Below, one piece after another: positions 1 through 6,308 of a stretch of 23,541 nucleotides of DNA. The DNA is from CAYFUF01 sp964346245 (GTDB lineage Bacteria; Bacillota; Clostridia; Tissierellales; Peptoniphilaceae): assembly GCA_964346245.1 (NCBI GenBank), contig CAYFUF010000022.1, positions 1-23,541 on the forward strand, written 5' to 3'. The translations under genes were made by a program, and so were the position numbers. The notes beneath the pieces were generated by a model, which saw only the letters and a program-made list of their open reading frames with translations, was not told the origin of the DNA and searched no databases. How positions within the stretch are numbered: the stretch's first letter is position 1; the number at the start of each line of letters is the position of its first letter.

Positions 1-86
1 GACCTTTGCTTTTCAAAATTCTGAAATCCTCAAGTACACCGGAGTCATTTCCAACCTTAGCATGCTCAAACCCACATTCCCACAAG

Positions 87-362
87 TCCCACGCACCCTC
101 CAACCCGAGACCCCATACCGCAGTAGTTACCGGCCCACGCCCAACGGTATCAAAAACCACCGATGAGCGGAATCCGCAGGAGCGAAGCTCCGAGGACCTA
201 GCGAGTCGGTGGTTTTTGAGTCTTTAATTCCCACGCCCCCTCCAACCCGAGACCCCATACCGCAGTAGTTACCGGCCCACGCCCAACGGTATCAAAAACC
301 ACCGATGAGCGGAATCCGCAGGAGCGAAGCTCCGAGGACCTAGCGAGTCGGTGGTTTTTGAG
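87..362. repeat. Two tandem copies of a 142-bp structured repeat
   Basis: Copy 1 (87-220) and copy 2 (229-362) match at 133 of 134 positions. The only difference is A95 versus C237, and the period is 142 bp. Each copy ends in a long inverted repeat: 150-163 pairs with 206-219 (14 bp; core CCACCGA/TCGGTGG flanked by A5 and T5). Inside it are two short hairpins, GCGG-AAT-CCGC (167-177) and GGAGC-GAA-GCTCC (179-191), so the fold is branched. A further inverted pair, ATACCG/CGGTAT (115-120 and 145-150), lies before it. The T5 tracts on both strands would let each copy act as a bidirectional terminator, and copy 2 lies just past the stop of the ImmA-type gene. Bases 1-86 hold nothing I can assign. 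Confidence 0.85.
292..361. terminator. Branched hairpin, likely bidirectional terminator behind the immA-like gene
   Basis: This is the hairpin part of the second repeat copy. A 14-bp outer stem (292-305 with 348-361) is flanked by A5 and T5 tracts, so either strand would give a GC-rich stem followed by U residues. It lies about 20 bp beyond the stop of the minus-strand immA-like gene. The function is inferred from structure and position. Confidence 0.45.
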
Positions 363-379
363 TGCTTCCTTTTTATTGC

Positions 380-910
380 TCACAAAATGTCAGTCCTTCT
401 TGTCCCCTTCAAAAAATTCTTATCCGGTATTTCCTGTTCCGAAATCTCGTAACCCATCTTCTTCATCTCGTGGAGCTTAATGAGCAGGAGGTTGATGTTA
501 ACCTTGAGCATTTGGGCAATGGAGACCACGTCATAACCCTCCTTGGCTAGATCGTGAATCTCCTGATCATCCAAGAGCAGATGGGCTGCGAAGACGTTAG
601 CCTCGTATTCCCCTCTGCTGGTCATATCAAATAGAGTGAACTCCACCAGCCCTTGGGCGGCAGCTTCCTTTTGGTGGAGCTGGTCGTGGCCAATCTCGTG
701 GGCAAGGATCAGCTTTCGTTGGACCTCATCGATATTGGCGTTGAGAAAGACGCACCTCCTCCCCTCCACCACCGCATACATGCCCAGCAGGTGCTTGAAG
801 TCTGATCGCTCATAGATATGGAGGTCAAGGCAGGCGGCCAGCTCGTCAGGATCTTTAGTCCCATATTGATTTTGTAAAAAGTTGACTGTTCCTTGAATGT
901 CCATGCTCAT
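380..910 (-). CDS. ImmA/IrrE family metallopeptidase
   Basis: This is a zinc protease of the ImmA/IrrE (DUF955/M78) family, which cleaves or inactivates a partner XRE repressor in ICEBs1-like and phage-like systems. The zinc site HEIGH is at residues 71-75, followed by EYEANVFAAHLLL near residues 101-113, which supplies the usual third ligand (Glu) and the FA..LL helix. At 176 aa it is a normal compact family member with no membrane segment. It lies 52 bp downstream of the XRE gene on the same strand, the classic repressor/protease order. Two starts are possible: ATG at 910, and ATG at 904 with AGGA six bases upstream. I cannot decide between them. The partner is inferred from adjacency. Confidence 0.87.
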   Translation of the reverse strand: MSMDIQGTVNFLQNQYGTKDPDELAACLDLHIYERSDFKHLLGMYAVVEGRRCVFLNANIDEVQRKLILAHEIGHDQLHQKEAAAQGLVEFTLFDMTSRGEYEANVFAAHLLLDDQEIHDLAKEGYDVVSIAQMLKVNINLLLIKLHEMKKMGYEISEQEIPDKNFLKGTRRTDIL

Positions 911-962
911 TCCTATTCCGTTCTTTACCTTATAGGGCCATCATCCTGCACTCCCTATTTCC

Positions 963-1352
963 TTATTCCTTCCCCTTGCTGCGGGCGTCCCAATAGGCTT
1001 CCTGCAGGGCCCGCATGACCGCATCCTTATCTTCCTCGCTCAGGCTGCCGCCTGCGAACATCGCACTAGCTTGATCGATGAGTTGCTGGGCCTGCGCTTG
1101 GATGCTTCTTGTCTCGGTGCCAGTCACCTCTTTATCCACAGCCACCTCTTCATCATTTTCTACCAAGAGATAGTTCACCGGAACCTCAAACAGCTCCGCC
1201 ATCTTATTGTAGACCTTCCTCTGCTTAGGATAGGACTTCCCATTCTCGTAGCTGACGATGGTTCTCGTTGACACACCCAAGGCTTCACCCAAGTCTTGCT
1301 GGGTGTAGCCCAGAATCCTTCTCAGCTCCCTAATTTTCTCACCAAAACGCAT
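963..1352 (-). CDS. XRE-family transcriptional repressor (ImmR-like)
   Basis: This is a 129-aa DNA-binding protein. An N-terminal helix-turn-helix of the Cro/CI type covers about residues 6-62 (core TQQDLGEALGVSTRTIVSYE), followed by a linker and a C-terminal helical tail (LSEEDKDAVMRALQEAYWD) seen in ImmR-like regulators of Gram-positive mobile elements. ATG at 1352 has GGAGGG six bases upstream. It is followed by the ImmA-type protease gene and diverges from the Y-family polymerase gene. The three palindromes at 1367-1444 lie between them, so I infer repression of its own operon and of the polymerase gene, relieved by the protease. It has no LexA-like self-cleavage domain, so the separate protease would supply that activity. 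Confidence 0.88.
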   Translation of the reverse strand: MRFGEKIRELRRILGYTQQDLGEALGVSTRTIVSYENGKSYPKQRKVYNKMAELFEVPVNYLLVENDEEVAVDKEVTGTETRSIQAQAQQLIDQASAMFAGGSLSEEDKDAVMRALQEAYWDARSKGKE

Positions 1353-1366
1353 ATTCCCTCCGATAT

Positions 1367-1444
1367 GAAGATAATCTTCCTATTTCCCTTGACAAAAGGA
1401 AGTTATCTTTCGTATTATATGAGTACGGTATGAAGTTAATCTTC
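1367..1444. promoter_or_regulatory. Three 13-bp operator palindromes in the xre/polymerase divergent region
   Basis: Three related 13-mers have arms GAAG...CTTC: GAAGATAATCTTC (1367-1379, perfect palindrome), GAAGTTATCTTTC (1399-1411) and GAAGTTAATCTTC (1432-1444). Their centres are 1373, 1405 and 1438, spaced 32 and 33 bp, which is close to three helical turns. This fits cooperative binding on one DNA face. The middle site fills the spacer between the -35 and -10 of the polymerase promoter, and the first is just upstream of the xre ribosome site. Assignment to the XRE protein is inferred. Confidence 0.75.
1389..1418 (+). promoter_or_regulatory. Sigma-A-type promoter for the Y-family polymerase gene
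   Basis: A perfect -35 TTGACA (1389-1394) and -10 TATTAT (1413-1418) are separated by 18 bp. The middle operator (1399-1411) lies entirely inside the spacer, so a bound repressor would block RNA polymerase. The leader to the ATG at 1589 is about 165 bases. On the opposite strand ATATAATAC overlaps the same -10, so the repressor gene promoter may share this spot, but I see no good -35 for it. Confidence 0.72.
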
Positions 1445-1588
1445 CTGTTTCTAGTTTACAACTTCCGCTTCCTGCCGTCAAGGGCTGGAAGTGGGCGTCC
1501 CGAGGGGCCTGTTGCAAATCATACCAAGAGGCATGTTGAGGGTCCTACCTAGAACACAAACAGGAAGCACCACAGAAAAGGGGATGTC

Positions 1589-2839
1589 ATGGAAAAAGAA
1601 ATCTTGCATGCGGACATGAACAGCTGCTACGCTTCCATCGAGCAGGCAAGGGACCCCTCCTTGCGAAATAAGGCGATGGCCGTCTGCGGATCCACCGAAG
1701 AGCGCAACGGTATTGTCCTCGCCAAGTCCCAGGAAGCCAAGCTTGCCGGCGTCAAGACGGGTGAGGTCATCTGGCAAGCCAAGCAAAAATGTCCCGACCT
1801 CGTCATCGTCCCACCCCACTACCCCCTCTACATGGAATATGCCAAGAAGGCCCATAACATCTACCTCCAATACACCTACCAAGTGGAACCTTTCGGCCTG
1901 GATGAATGCTGGTTGGACCTGTCGGGGACCAAGAAGCTTTTTGGTGGAGGAGAGGCGGTTGCCCAAGAATTACGCAGGCGCTTTCGGGAAGAACTGGGCA
2001 TCACCCTATCCATCGGTATAAGCTACAACAAGATTTTCGCCAAGCTGGGCAGCGACTACAAGAAGCCTGATGCCCAAACCCTTATCAATCGGGATAATTA
2101 TAAGGAGGTGGCATGGCCCCTACCGGTCAGCGACCTGCTCTTCGTTGGTCGGCAAACGACTAAAAAGTTTATGAAGTACGGCATCCTGACCATCGGCGAT
2201 TTAGCCCAATCTGACCTGTCCTTCATCGAATCCCTCCTAGGCATCAATGGGCGGAAGCTGTGGATCTTTGCGAACGGTTACGACACCACCCCTGTCGCCG
2301 ACTACGACTTTCAAGCCCCCATCAAGTCCATTGGACACGGCAATACCTTCCGCAGGGACCTGGTCGACAATAATGAAGTCTACCAATGCCTCCTCAGCCT
2401 GGCTCAGGATGTGAGCCGCCGCTTAATCAACAATGACTTTTCCGCCATGGCCGTCAACGTGGACATCCGAGGCACGGACCTCCTTCACACCCGAGCCTTC
2501 ATCAACCTCCCCTATCCCACCCAAAATGCCGCCGAGCTTGCTCTTTACGGCTACAAGAGCTTTCTCCAAAATTGGGACTGGGCCCTTAACATCCGGTCGC
2601 TGACCATCCGGGCCGAAAAGCTAGTTTCCACGCCCAAGTCGGTCCAAACAGAACTCTTCTGTGACTACCAAGTTCACGAGAAGAAAGAAAGAGTGGGGCA
2701 GGCAATCCACGCTATAAGAGAACGCTTCGGTAAATATGCGGTCACCTATGCCTCCATCCATAACTTCGAATTGGCCGATTTAGATGAAGGGCACTCGCTG
2801 ATGCCGAGCAACAACTTTATGGCCCTTAAAAGCTTGTAG
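1589..2839 (+). CDS. Y-family DNA polymerase (UmuC/DinB-like, UvrX type)
   Basis: This is a translesion DNA polymerase of 416 aa. The catalytic metal ligands are visible: Asp9 in HADMNSCYASIE, and the Asp105-Glu106 pair in PFGLDECWLDLSG. SIGISYNKIFAKLGSDYKKP is the palm motif of the family, and a helix-hairpin-helix region and little-finger domain follow. In Firmicutes this branch (YqjW/UvrX) is found on chromosomes and in phages and conjugative elements, and it confers damage tolerance at the price of mutation. AAGGGG lies a few bases before the ATG. It diverges from the xre-immA pair and has an operator inside its promoter, so expression is probably repressed until the protease acts. It has no beta-clamp or UmuD partner here. 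No clear terminator follows it. Confidence 0.92.
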   Translation: MEKEILHADMNSCYASIEQARDPSLRNKAMAVCGSTEERNGIVLAKSQEAKLAGVKTGEVIWQAKQKCPDLVIVPPHYPLYMEYAKKAHNIYLQYTYQVEPFGLDECWLDLSGTKKLFGGGEAVAQELRRRFREELGITLSIGISYNKIFAKLGSDYKKPDAQTLINRDNYKEVAWPLPVSDLLFVGRQTTKKFMKYGILTIGDLAQSDLSFIESLLGINGRKLWIFANGYDTTPVADYDFQAPIKSIGHGNTFRRDLVDNNEVYQCLLSLAQDVSRRLINNDFSAMAVNVDIRGTDLLHTRAFINLPYPTQNAAELALYGYKSFLQNWDWALNIRSLTIRAEKLVSTPKSVQTELFCDYQVHEKKERVGQAIHAIRERFGKYAVTYASIHNFELADLDEGHSLMPSNNFMALKSL

Positions 2840-2869
2840 AAAACCCACAACAAAGTCTCCCATATTCGG

Positions 2870-2875
2870 TATAAT
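2870..2875 (+). promoter_or_regulatory. Probable -10 box for the PfkB-like gene
   Basis: A perfect TATAAT lies about 80 bp upstream of the ATG at 2955, but no convincing -35 is found 16-18 bp before it. GTAT-AATC-ATAC (2869-2880) is palindromic over the box. AGTGA (2881-2885) and TCACT are a small inverted repeat just after it. The ribosome site AGGAG is near 2945. Confidence 0.4.
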
Positions 2876-2954
2876 CATACTAGTGACCTTCCCTCACTGA
2901 TTTAAATGAAACTGCACAAAGTATGTATTCTAATTTTCTATACAGGAGTGACTT

Positions 2955-3875
2955 ATGATTTATACCATTACCTTAAACCCTTCCCTTGACCTGCTGGTTC
3001 AAGTCGACAATTTGAATGAAGGTGGAGTGAACTACTCCCATTCAGATTCCATGACGGCAAGCGGTCGAGCCATAAATATTTCGCAGATTTTGAAGACGAT
3101 GAGTGTTCCGACTATGGCCACAGGGTTGGTAGGCGGCAAAACCGGCGCCTTCATTGAAGACGAGCTGACGAAAAGTAATATCCCCTACGAGTTCATCCAC
3201 ATCGAGGGCAACACCCGTATCAACCTGAGTATCTTCGACCAAACCGTCGAAACCAGAATCCTGGGCAAAGGTCCGGAGGTCTCGATGAACGAGATCAATG
3301 AACTCCTCTTTTTCCTTGCCCGCATTCGGGAAGGAGACATGGTCATCCTAGCTGGCTCCCTGCCACCCAACGCTCAACCCAGCCTCTACAGCCGCATTGT
3401 GGAACTATCCGTCGTCAACCGGGCGCAGATTATTCCCGTCCTTCCCCCAGAATTTCTCCTCGAGACACTGAAGGACAAACCCCTAGTTATTGTTCCAACC
3501 CTAGAAGAGCTATCCGACATGTTCCATGAGAGCATCCTTGACAAGAAATCTGCCCTCCCCTTTGCCCTTCGCTGCATCGAAGAAGGCGCCCAAAATGTCA
3601 TCGTCAACTTCCAAAGAGAAGGTTCCCTCCTGGTCACAAGCGACCGCAAGGTCTACGAAGCCCCAGGCCCAGAAGGTTCCATCGTCTCTTCCACCTACAC
3701 CCAGATTGCCTCTGTTGCGGGCTTCGTCGGCCAATACATGCAAAGTGGCGATGCCATCGAATCCTACAAAGTCGCCCAAGCCGCCACCAACGCCACCTAT
3801 CTGGTCAAGGGCCTACCCACCCATGAGGACCTCCGCCGGGAAGAGGATAAAATCGAAATTCTGCCCGTATCTTAA
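2955..3875 (+). CDS. PfkB-fold protein resembling 1-phosphofructokinase, catalytic motifs lost
   Basis: Its 306 aa align along their length with the FruK/LacC branch of the PfkB sugar kinases. It starts MIYTITLNPSLD, keeps GNTRINLSIF (about 85-94) and ILAGSLPP (131-138), and ends with the usual AAT-A-Y-V-GLP pattern. The residues that make an active kinase have changed, however. The family's GAGD anion hole and catalytic Asp, expected about residues 248-251, read YTQI inside SSTYTQIASVAGF. GKGIN has become SGRAIN, and the KPN of the domain hinge has become VPT. I infer that it binds a sugar phosphate without phosphorylating it, or has another role. It is monocistronic, and AGGAG precedes the ATG. 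The frame is intact, so it is a pseudoenzyme rather than a pseudogene. Confidence 0.72.
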   Translation: MIYTITLNPSLDLLVQVDNLNEGGVNYSHSDSMTASGRAINISQILKTMSVPTMATGLVGGKTGAFIEDELTKSNIPYEFIHIEGNTRINLSIFDQTVETRILGKGPEVSMNEINELLFFLARIREGDMVILAGSLPPNAQPSLYSRIVELSVVNRAQIIPVLPPEFLLETLKDKPLVIVPTLEELSDMFHESILDKKSALPFALRCIEEGAQNVIVNFQREGSLLVTSDRKVYEAPGPEGSIVSSTYTQIASVAGFVGQYMQSGDAIESYKVAQAATNATYLVKGLPTHEDLRREEDKIEILPVS

Positions 3876-3890
3876 TTGAATTAAATGGAT

Positions 3891-3916
3891 GACCCAGGCC
3901 CTTGTGTCTGGGTTTT
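3891..3916 (+). terminator. Terminator of the PfkB-like gene
   Basis: The stem ACCCAG (3892-3897) pairs with CTGGGT (3908-3913) around a 10-base loop and ends in a short T4 tract. It begins about 15 bp after the stop codon. It also marks the left edge of the AT-rich patch. Confidence 0.6.
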
Positions 3917-3987
3917 GTGAACTTGATGATGGTGGAAAGTTTAATAGAGATCTCTCATAAAATGCCATGTTTATAAGGAGATATGGT

Positions 3988-4402
3988 ATGACTGTAGAAA
4001 AAATGTTTTCAAAGCTCAATTATGTAAAAGATGTTGAACAAGCGGTTTTCCAAAAAATCAGTCGCGATGAAAAAGCAATCAAAGAGATTGCAGAAACAGC
4101 ATATCAAGGCGAGAACTTTTTTCGCACAATTCTATCCACAAGGAGAGTACAAAGCTTTTCTGTGTTATAGCTGGATGCTGTATCCGCCAATGCTAGCACA
4201 CCTATCTGCGAAATCGAATATTAAGCAGTTTGCAGATCGATTCTCTATTGTTGCAGATTATCCTGATTCAGAGCAGGCAACGGAATGTATTTTTGGTCAT
4301 GACAATAGAAAAGTGCTTCCTGAGAAAGCGAGTTCCCTTCAAAAATTAGCCTTTGAACATCCTGAGTGGCTGGGCTTTGCGTGCGGAATTATGTGGATAT
4401 AG
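3988..4402 (+). pseudogene. Frameshifted, internally deleted remnant of a GNAT-like acyltransferase-domain gene
   Basis: Two overlapping frames join into one protein-like text. The first frame starts at ATG 3988 (AAGGAG eight bases upstream) and reads through AYQGENFF. The sense then continues in the +1 frame as AQFYPQGEYKAFLCYSWMLY and on to the stop at 4402. The shift sits on a T6 run (4117-4122), as expected for one extra T; otherwise frame 1 ends at 4170. The C-terminal part, with a CYSW-L-P motif, SNIKQF and LPEKASSLQKL, resembles the C-terminal half of Firmicute acyltransferase-domain proteins (GNATc-like). Those are usually about twice this length, so the middle is probably deleted. 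Assignment is from memory of the family and is tentative. No promoter is evident. Confidence 0.5.
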
Positions 4403-4674
4403 ATTTTGGTTTATTGTACAGAAAATTACCAATAAGCCTGATATTCAATTACGGTTGGAATTGATTTTTTACGAAAAGGGCGGTAAGGGTTGGAACTCTC
4501 TCTTCGTATTCGAATGCAGCTAAAGGCTGATAGGGCCCAGCCTTATTCAATGCTAATCGTCTCTCATGAATTGTAATCCTGCAAAAAAATTACTTGCACC
4601 AAGTTAATAAGAAGTATAATGTTCAAAATGATGGTATACTTACGTAGTTAAATGCATTATGCATCTTGGGCCAT
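4403..4674. other. AT-rich non-coding stretch before the tRNA
   Basis: No open frame here looks genuine. It contains a hairpin, AAGGCTG/CAGCCTT (4523-4529 and 4538-4544), without a following T tract, and near its right end the likely tRNA promoter. I cannot assign the rest. It may be decayed sequence. Confidence 0.4.
4594..4620 (+). promoter_or_regulatory. Likely promoter of tRNA-Gly
   Basis: TTGCAC (4594-4599) and a perfect TATAAT (4615-4620) lie upstream of the tRNA, but the spacer is only 15 bp, shorter than optimal. The -10 is about 55 bp from the tRNA 5' end. Confidence 0.42.
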
Positions 4675-4745
4675 GCGAATGTAGTTCAATGGTAGAATGA
4701 AAGCTTCCCAAGCTTTAGATGCGGGTTCGATTCCCGTCATTCGCT
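4675..4745 (+). tRNA. tRNA-Gly (anticodon CCC)
   Basis: A complete cloverleaf can be drawn by hand. The acceptor stem is GCGAATG/CATTCGC (7 bp). The D arm is GTTC/GAAT around AATGGTA. The anticodon stem AAAGC/GCTTT closes loop TTCCCAA with anticodon CCC, and the T arm is GCGGG/CCCGT around TTCGATT. The variable loop is AGAT and the discriminator is T4745. CCA is not encoded. It would read GGG glycine codons. It stands alone in AT-rich DNA rather than in a tRNA cluster. I found no duplicated 3' end nearby that would mark an integration site. Confidence 0.93.
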
Positions 4746-4904
4746 ATTCTAAAAAAACTAGATGCAATGTGCAATTATCTTTCTTTTCAATGAGATATTT
4801 TTACATTCAATTAAACAACACGTCAGTGGGAGATGGATCACTCTATAGATGTACTTTAGGTTAATTGCTTCGAGCGGTGCTTCTGAAATGTAGCAAAAAT
4901 TAAA

Positions 4905-4984
4905 TTCTGGGAGTTAAATTGTTTAAATTCTGGGAGTTGAAATATCTAAAATCTGGGAGTTAAATTGTTTAAATTCTGGGAGTT
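4905..4984 (+). repeat. Four 23-bp direct repeats (iterons) upstream of the DUF4143 gene
   Basis: The core TCTGGGAGTT occurs four times, starting at 4906, 4929, 4952 and 4975, always exactly 23 bp apart. The units share AT-rich filler of the type AAATTGTTTAAAT. The last core ends seven bases before a TATAAT (4991-4996), and no good -35 is present, so these look like binding sites for an activator or repressor of the next gene. A perfectly regular 23-bp period (just over two helical turns) would let protein bind every copy on nearly the same face. Confidence 0.85.
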
Positions 4985-4990
4985 GTATTG

Positions 4991-5009
4991 TATAATATAC
5001 TCAGGAGGG
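4991..5009 (+). promoter_or_regulatory. -10 box and ribosome site of the DUF4143 gene
   Basis: TATAAT (4991-4996) follows directly on the iterons, and AGGAGGG (5003-5009) stands six bases before ATG 5016. A longer in-frame start at 4965 lies inside the iterons and has no ribosome site, so it is rejected. Confidence 0.6.
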
Positions 5010-5015
5010 ATGTCT

Positions 5016-6275
5016 ATGAAACAGTATTTACCTAGATTAGTAGATGGATTGCTGACGAAAGAGCTCGAGTCATTCGGTGCGGTTTTAATAACAGGGCCAA
5101 AATGGTGTGGGAAAACGTCAACAGGCTCGAATCAAGCAAAGAGCAAGCTTTTTCTTCAAAATCCTGATGAAAGAGAACAAAACCTACGATTAGCAGATGT
5201 TAAACCTTCTTTATTGCTAGAAGGTCCTAAGCCTAGGTTAATTGATGAATGGCAAGATGCTCCTAGCCTCTGGGACGCAGTAAGGTTTAGTGTAGACCAA
5301 AAATCAGAAACGGGTTTATATATTCTGACTGGTTCAACGAGTGTAGACAACTCCTTAATAGCACATTCAGGAACAGGTCGAATATCTAGATTGAAAATGA
5401 GGACGATGAGTTTATTTGAAAGCGGAGATTCAAATGGAGAAGTCAGTATTAATCAATTGTTAAATGGTGAAGAAATAGCTAGTAGATCTCCTCATCATAT
5501 AGAAGATATCGCTGATTTGATTGTTGGCGGAGGATGGCCTGCTTCAGTAGGTAAATCTCTAGAAATAAAACAAAGACAAGTTGCTGGTTACTGCGAAGCA
5601 ATCGTTCATACTGAAATTTCGACAGCTGATGGAATCAGCCGTGATAGTGAAAAGGTGAATCATGTTCTCCGATCGTATTCTCGCCATCTTTCGACTCCGG
5701 CAACTATCCAAACGATAACTAATGATGTCACTCAGAGTTTTGATAGTATAAATAGAAAGACCGTAGGGGAATATCTACAAGCTCTACAAGACATATTTGT
5801 AATAGAAGATTTGAAAGCGTGGAGCCCTAGATTAAGGTCAAAGACTGTCATAGCAACAAGTCCGACAAGGCATTTTGTCGACCCTGCTATTGCAGCGTAT
5901 TTTCTTGATGCAAATCCGGTCGATTTATTGAATGATTTAGAAACTATGGGGCTACTATTTGAGTCTTTAGTGGTGAGAGATTTGCGAATATATACAGAGA
6001 GTTTAGGTGGAAAAGTATATCATTACCGCGATAATAGCGGTCAAGAAGTAGATGCTATATTGCATTTTAAAAATGGCCATTGGGGAGGAATAGAAGTAAA
6101 GCTAGGCAATCGAGCTATTGATCAAGGGGCTGAAAGCTTAAAAAAATTAGCCGGTAAAATTGACCAGGATTCAATGAATCCGCCATCTTTCTTAGCTGTT
6201 GTTACTGGCAGTGGTTATGCTTACAGAAGAGAAGATGGCGTGTATGTGATTCCTATTGGTTGCTTGCGAAATTAG
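5016..6275 (+). CDS. AAA ATPase with DUF4143 domain
   Basis: This is a 419-aa protein of the AAA_14/DUF4143 family, widespread in bacteria and archaea and of no settled function. It is sometimes considered defence- or toxin-related because of its patchy occurrence. The P-loop GPKWCGKT is at residues 27-34 and the Walker B-like RLIDEWQD at 74-81. A helical region follows, then the C-terminal DUF4143 part with SGQEVDAILHF (341-351) and GGIEVKLG (357-364). These give the D...EVK pattern of PD-(D/E)XK nuclease folds. Start ATG 5016 is chosen by its AGGAGGG. The gene is clearly AT-richer than the flanking chromosome and has a private iteron-bearing promoter, which suggests horizontal transfer. It converges with the Fic gene, with 33 bp between the stops. 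Confidence 0.88.
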   Translation: MKQYLPRLVDGLLTKELESFGAVLITGPKWCGKTSTGSNQAKSKLFLQNPDEREQNLRLADVKPSLLLEGPKPRLIDEWQDAPSLWDAVRFSVDQKSETGLYILTGSTSVDNSLIAHSGTGRISRLKMRTMSLFESGDSNGEVSINQLLNGEEIASRSPHHIEDIADLIVGGGWPASVGKSLEIKQRQVAGYCEAIVHTEISTADGISRDSEKVNHVLRSYSRHLSTPATIQTITNDVTQSFDSINRKTVGEYLQALQDIFVIEDLKAWSPRLRSKTVIATSPTRHFVDPAIAAYFLDANPVDLLNDLETMGLLFESLVVRDLRIYTESLGGKVYHYRDNSGQEVDAILHFKNGHWGGIEVKLGNRAIDQGAESLKKLAGKIDQDSMNPPSFLAVVTGSGYAYRREDGVYVIPIGCLRN

Positions 6276-6308
6276 TTTCCTACCGGTGTTTTGAGCTGAG
6301 CAAGCTAA

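Noticed and set aside
6..227. 73-codon plus-strand frame at the left end
   Set aside because: It runs through the structured repeat, its composition is Pro/Ser/His-rich as expected for chance, and it has no ribosome site.
87..362. CRISPR array
   Set aside because: There are only two copies, units are far longer than CRISPR repeats, the 8-bp gap is not a spacer, and no cas genes are present.
1478..1966. 162-codon minus-strand frame opposite the polymerase gene
   Set aside because: It is antisense to catalytic motifs of the polymerase and has no ribosome site.
4675..4745. tRNA-Gly as an attachment site of an integrated element
   Set aside because: No direct repeat of the tRNA 3' end was found in the window and no integrase is present.
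4965..5015. N-terminal extension of the DUF4143 protein
   Set aside because: It would translate the last iteron and promoter. AGGAGGG sits at the inner ATG, where family similarity begins.
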